Shown here: piece after piece, positions 60,498-64,000 of the stretch
Position numbering within the stretch: position 1 is the stretch's first letter
Layout: every line of letters starts with the position of its first letter
Source of the DNA: Oscillospiraceae bacterium
GTDB taxonomy: Bacteria; Bacillota; Clostridia; Oscillospirales; Oscillospiraceae
NCBI GenBank assembly: GCA_902778665.1
Contig: CACYYN010000001.1
Coordinates: 82,601-146,600 of the forward strand
DNA length: 64,000 nucleotides
Direction of reading: 5' to 3'
The notes under the pieces: generated by a model
Database searches by the model: none
What the model saw: the letters and a program-made list of their open reading frames with translations, nothing else
What the model was told of the DNA's origin: nothing
Position numbers and translations under genes: made by a program

Positions 60498-61667
60498 ATG
60501 AAGATTCTTGTAGCGACAGGCTCTTTTAAAGATGTGTTCAGCCCGCTGGAGGCGGCGGATGTAATCTGCTCCGCTTTGGACAGAGAGAAAAATGAGGTGA
60601 CTTCGGTCCCTTTCTGTGACGGAGGGGAATATACCTATGAGGTGCTCAGGCACTGCTTCGGCTATGAAGAGCATCCGGTAGAGCAGGTCGTCAATCCCTA
60701 CGGCAGGGCATGTGCCTGCAGCTATCTGGTTCAGGGCGACGAGGCCCATATCGTCTCCTCGAGCATTCTCAGGCTTTATCCGGAGGAGGATGTGTATAAA
60801 AATCCTCTGAACCTGACAGATTACGGCTATGGGCAGCTGATAGCGGATGCACTGAAACGCGGCTGCCGGAAGCTTACGCTGTACTTCGGAGGAACCTCAA
60901 CCGTCTCCTGCGGAATGGGAGCCCTCCAGGCTCTGGGTGCCCGCCTTTTTGATGCGGAAGGGAACCTGATGTCGGAGCCATGTTCGGGAGCAGATCTCAA
61001 CCGCATCGCACACATCGAATCTCCGGAGACGGATTATTCCGGCATCGATGTGCACATCGTGGCAGACGGGAATTCTAAGGTGGACGCGCTGCCCGGAATC
61101 ACCGGTCTGAAAGTCGGCAGGCACTGGTCAGAGGAGAGGGAGCAGATCGTCTCTTCCTCCATGGAAGGAATCCGCAATGTCCTGAAGTTGACCGGAATCT
61201 CACCGCAGAAGGACTTTACCGGCGCGGCCGGCGGCCTTCTTTTTGGCTTGGAGCAGATCTTCCCCCATATCCGTTACACGCTGGGCGGGCTCTATTTTAA
61301 TAAAGTGCTCGGTGTGGAGAAGAAAATCTCGGACTGTGACCTCGTGATTACAGGGGAAGGCAGATATGACAACACCGCTGACGGGAAGGCCCCGTCTGTT
61401 ATAGCCATGCTGGCAAAAAAGCATGCGAAAAAGGCGATTCTGGTCTGCGGCCAGATTGATAAAAAGGCAGTCGGAAGCTACAGGGGCGGGATTATCCATT
61501 GTGAAGATGAACCTCAGTTCTTCCGGCAGGGAATTGAACAGGTGCTGACCTGCCAGGAATATTTTGATTCTGTTTCTTTGCCTGATTCTTATGAAGCGTG
61601 CATCCGGCTTTTCCGGGAGCAGACGCCTCAATTGATCCGGGAGTTATTCAGAAAAGCCGGACTCTGA
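60498..61667 (+). CDS. Glycerate kinase (GlxK/GarK family)
   Basis: A 389-residue glycerate kinase of the GlxK type: starts KILVATGSFKDVFSPLEAA, then VPFCDGGEYTYE, where the family has PxADGGEGT; FGGTSTVSCGMGALQALG; TGAAGGLLFGLE and VITGEGRYDNTADGKAP. Several catalytic-loop residues are kept, but the first motif is changed (DGGEYT for DGGEGT) and the start shifts from KDSL to KDVF. It may phosphorylate glycerate or a similar acid. Position inside a nonulosonate operon is odd for central metabolism. It is 10 bases after the epimerase gene. Confidence 0.83.
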   Translation: MKILVATGSFKDVFSPLEAADVICSALDREKNEVTSVPFCDGGEYTYEVLRHCFGYEEHPVEQVVNPYGRACACSYLVQGDEAHIVSSSILRLYPEEDVYKNPLNLTDYGYGQLIADALKRGCRKLTLYFGGTSTVSCGMGALQALGARLFDAEGNLMSEPCSGADLNRIAHIESPETDYSGIDVHIVADGNSKVDALPGITGLKVGRHWSEEREQIVSSSMEGIRNVLKLTGISPQKDFTGAAGGLLFGLEQIFPHIRYTLGGLYFNKVLGVEKKISDCDLVITGEGRYDNTADGKAPSVIAMLAKKHAKKAILVCGQIDKKAVGSYRGGIIHCEDEPQFFRQGIEQVLTCQEYFDSVSLPDSYEACIRLFREQTPQLIRELFRKAGL

Positions 61668-61687
61668 ACCGGCAGAAAGGTCGTGCA

Positions 61688-62467
61688 ATGAACGAGTTTG
61701 CAATCCGTATTCTGTCTGCTTCGCAGGGAAAGACGCATCTCTTCTCCGCCGGGCAGGCAGGATTTATTCTGAAAAGCAAGTCGGGGCAGACCCTTGCATG
61801 GGATCTGTATCTCTCCGAGTGCGGAGAACGGCTGGAGGGCAATGACGGTTTTAAACGCCTGCTTCCGAAGCTTCTGTACCCGGAGGAAGTATGTTTTGAT
61901 GTGGTTGTGGCATCTCATTTTCACTTTGATCATTTTGATCCGGACGCAATGCCGGCTCTTGTCTCCAACGGGCATACAAAACTTCTTGCTGCTACTGACT
62001 GCGCAGATCTTGTCAGGCAACTGAGAATGGAGAGCTGCGATGTCTCTTTTGTGAAGCCCGGAGATCTGGTCAGAGCGGGAGATTTCTCCATCCGGTTTGT
62101 CAACTGCGACCACGGAACTCTTGCGCCGGAAGCTGTCGGTGCGGTGATCACAGTGGACGGGAAGAGAATCTTTTTCGCAGGGGATACCTGCCTGAGACTT
62201 GACAGAGCGGGAGAGATCCTTTCGGAAGGCAAGATTGATGTGATGATTGCGGCGATCAACGGGGCATACGGCAACCTGAATGAGCATGACTGTGCCATCC
62301 TCAGCAAGGAGATCAAGCCGGGTCTCACAATTCCCTGCCATTATGGGATGTTTGCCTCCCACGGAGGAAATCCCGGGCTTTTCCGCCGGTATATGCAGGA
62401 GGAATGCCCGGAGAATCGCTATCTCATGATGCGGATGGGTGAGGAAACTATTTTGTCGGAGGAATAA
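61688..62467 (+). CDS. Metallo-beta-lactamase-fold hydrolase (UlaG-like)
   Basis: A 259-residue MBL protein. The metal site is ASHFHFDHFDPDAM (HxHxDH), with VNCDHGT, FFAGDTC and IPCHYGMF giving the other ligands. UlaG, its better-known relative, opens a lactone of ascorbate phosphate. Here a lactone, ester or phosphodiester of the cluster's sugar is possible. ATG 61688 has AAAGG 7 bases before it. It ends 3 bases before the second ATP-grasp gene. Confidence 0.85.
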   Translation: MNEFAIRILSASQGKTHLFSAGQAGFILKSKSGQTLAWDLYLSECGERLEGNDGFKRLLPKLLYPEEVCFDVVVASHFHFDHFDPDAMPALVSNGHTKLLAATDCADLVRQLRMESCDVSFVKPGDLVRAGDFSIRFVNCDHGTLAPEAVGAVITVDGKRIFFAGDTCLRLDRAGEILSEGKIDVMIAAINGAYGNLNEHDCAILSKEIKPGLTIPCHYGMFASHGGNPGLFRRYMQEECPENRYLMMRMGEETILSEE

Positions 62468-62470
62468 GAA

Positions 62471-63742
62471 ATGAAACCTTATGAAAATAAGAAGCTTCTC
62501 TTTCTGGGGGGAAACACAGAAACCGTCCCTCTGGTGAAGATTGCAAATGAACTGGGTGCAACAACAATTGTCTCCAGTTCCAATCCGGAATCAATGGCGA
62601 AAGCATGCGCTGCAATAAAGTATGATACCGATGCGACCGATGTCGCGGCTATGGTCGCGCTTGCCAAAGCTGAAAATGTATCCGGGGTTCTGCCCGGAAC
62701 CGACGATATTTTCATCCCGGCCTACTGCAAGGTTTGTGATGTTCTCGGGTTGCCCTGCTACGCCAATGAAGAAATCATCGAGGTTTTCGGATATAAAGAT
62801 ATGTTTAAAGCCACCTGCGAGCGCTACGGCATTCACGGTGTGCCGGAGTATTATCTGGATGCATCAATGAATCCCCGGGATCTCGCCAGAATTCAGTATC
62901 CTGTGATGGTGAAGCCGGTTGACTGCTATTCCGGAATCGGTATGACAGCCTGCTATTCGGAAGATGAGCTTCGCCCGGCGGTGGAAAAAGCGATTGCCGC
63001 CTCTAAATCGGGACGTTTCATCGTGGAAAAGCTGATGAAATGCGACGATGTAGGCCTTTACTATACGTTTAAAGACGGTGTATGCAGCCTGTCCTGCATT
63101 TTTGACCGTTATACCGGAGACGGACGTGTTGCACTGGGCAATATCTATCCCTCCAGGCATATCGACCACTACTATGAACGCATGCATGCCAATGCTTTGC
63201 GCCTGTTTAAGGCAATGGGGATTAAAAACGGCGTCCTCCTGGTGCAGGCATTTTATGAGAATGAGGAATTCTATGTCTATGACACGGGATTCCGGCTTCA
63301 GGGTGAGGCATCCAATCTTCTCATTGAGAAGCTCTGCGGATATGACCAGCGTGAATTGCTGATTCATTTTGCCCTCACCGGTTCGGAAGGAGACCTTGAT
63401 CTCTGCGCAGCCGATGATCCGACACTTCACGGCCGGGCGGCGGCATCCGTCTGGTTCCTGCTGAAGGAGGGGACTGTCGGCAAAATTGAAGGGCTGGAAC
63501 GGGCAAAGAATGACGGCCGTGTTGCTGCCCTTGTGCAGAGGCTTTATGAAGGGGATGAAATCCCGTCTTCCTGGATCGGTACGGAGCAGCAGGTAATGCT
63601 GAGGCTGTTCCTCGTCTGCGATACGAAGAAGGAACTGGCTGAAGCAATAGCAGAATACCAGACCGGAATCCGTGTGTCTGATATCCATGGCGGCAATATG
63701 CTGGTAGACGGGTTTGATGCCGCCGCAGCACTGGAGGTGTAA
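62471..63742 (+). CDS. ATP-grasp ligase in the nonulosonate cluster (paralog 2)
   Basis: A 423-residue ATP-grasp protein with the same plan as paralog 1: Rossmann start (KLLFLGGNTETVPLVKIA), VLPGTDDIF, YPVMVKPVDCYSGIGMTA as ATP-lysine and loop, and FIVEKLM. The metal strand ends VYDTGFRLQGEAS, where paralog 1 has IETQFRWGGTH: an Asp replaces Glu and an Arg is kept. The two proteins probably arose by duplication and act on different donors or acceptors. It is coupled closely to the MBL gene. Confidence 0.82.
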   Translation: MKPYENKKLLFLGGNTETVPLVKIANELGATTIVSSSNPESMAKACAAIKYDTDATDVAAMVALAKAENVSGVLPGTDDIFIPAYCKVCDVLGLPCYANEEIIEVFGYKDMFKATCERYGIHGVPEYYLDASMNPRDLARIQYPVMVKPVDCYSGIGMTACYSEDELRPAVEKAIAASKSGRFIVEKLMKCDDVGLYYTFKDGVCSLSCIFDRYTGDGRVALGNIYPSRHIDHYYERMHANALRLFKAMGIKNGVLLVQAFYENEEFYVYDTGFRLQGEASNLLIEKLCGYDQRELLIHFALTGSEGDLDLCAADDPTLHGRAAASVWFLLKEGTVGKIEGLERAKNDGRVAALVQRLYEGDEIPSSWIGTEQQVMLRLFLVCDTKKELAEAIAEYQTGIRVSDIHGGNMLVDGFDAAAALEV

Positions 63743-63746
63743 GGAC

Positions 63747-64000
63747 ATGGCGGATAAAAGACTGGAAGGAAAAGTAATTGTTATTTCCGGCGGTACTTCG
63801 GGCGTCGGAAAAACGGCAGCCGAAGAATTTGCAGCACAGGGTGCCAAAATCGTGATCGGCGGACGGAATGAGGAGGCTGCACTGCGGTCTCTCCGAGTGA
63901 TCCGTACCTACGGGTCTGAGGGAATATTTGTCCATACAGAGCTTGAAAATGTGGAAGACTGCAAAAAGCTTTTTGATGAGGCAGCTGCAGAATACGGCAA
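63747..64000 (+). CDS. SDR-family oxidoreductase, 5' part
   Basis: The first 84 codons of a short-chain dehydrogenase; the gene runs past the window end. The cofactor motif SGGTSGVGKTAAEEFAAQG is at residues 14-32, and IVIGGRNEE follows at the NADP-type position. It starts 4 bases after the second ATP-grasp stop, so the operon continues. The catalytic Tyr-Lys part is outside the window. Confidence 0.85.
   Translation, partial: MADKRLEGKVIVISGGTSGVGKTAAEEFAAQGAKIVIGGRNEEAALRSLRVIRTYGSEGIFVHTELENVEDCKKLFDEAAAEYG

Overview
The window reads as a stretch of a Bacillota (class Clostridia) chromosome, probably a gut-type anaerobe near Oscillospiraceae/Lachnospiraceae. Reasons: the gene order rpmH-rnpA-yidD-yidC-khpB, an SpoVB-like flippase next to the ribosome-rescue factor RqcP, strong AAGGAG ribosome-binding sites, sigma-A-type promoters, two TRAP transporters, an ECF transporter and a CD1871A-like CxxC protein. 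The exact genus cannot be read from the sequence. There are about 57 protein genes, one tRNA, and no insertion sequence, CRISPR array or prophage.

Layout. 1-4.3 kb: tail of an SpoVB-like flippase, rqcP, a P-loop ATPase and a translationally coupled mnmG-mnmA pair for tRNA wobble-uridine modification. 4.4-8.6 kb: a surface protein with a Thr-Pro stalk, a GH78-like rhamnosidase, a DUF3267 membrane protein with a broken metal motif, and a 59-residue protein. 8.6-12.7 kb: a DHDPS/NAL-family aldolase followed by a TRAP transporter, probably an uptake and cleavage module for an organic or sugar acid. 12.7-18.6 kb: an FAD oxidoreductase and a MoxR-DUF58-transglutaminase operon. 18.6-22.6 kb: an ECF transporter operon (S, fused A-A, T) behind a structured leader, and a YcxB-like protein. 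22.7-31.6 kb: a second TRAP transporter, an FbpABC-type ABC transporter whose permease carries an unusual repeat-like domain, and a HAD phosphatase. 31.6-35.5 kb: the rpmH operon ending in acpP, then tRNA-Arg(ACG). 35.6-41.7 kb: a membrane redox module (CD1871A-like protein plus a NapH-like Fe-S protein fused to two TlpA domains), an LCP protein and a SpoIIE-type phosphatase with a sensor. 41.9-47 kb: ymdB, an SbcD/YhaO-like nuclease with its YhaN-like ATPase, dCMP deaminase and queH.

47-64 kb is a one-direction surface glycan cluster: a short Wzz-like protein, initiating sugar phosphotransferase, Wzy-like polymerase, Wzx flippase, an unplaced glycan protein, and then a legionaminic-acid-type nonulosonate pathway (LegB, amidotransferase, CBS-nucleotidyltransferase PtmE-like, CMP-transferase, NeuB/LegI synthase, NeuC/LegG). 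Interleaved with the pathway genes, at operon spacing, are two paralogous ATP-grasp ligases, a PHP hydrolase, a glycerate kinase, an MBL hydrolase and an SDR that runs off the window. This accessory set is not part of any characterised nonulosonate pathway I know. It is the best candidate here for something undescribed: a nonulosonate carrying an acyl, glyceryl or aminoacyl decoration. The usual aminotransferase (LegC) and acetyltransferase (LegH) are absent from the visible part.

Recurring regulation: all three solute-binding-protein genes are followed by a perfect 11-12 bp hairpin before the permease gene, which would favour excess binding protein. The mnmG promoter overlaps a divergent promoter and appears to give a leaderless mRNA.
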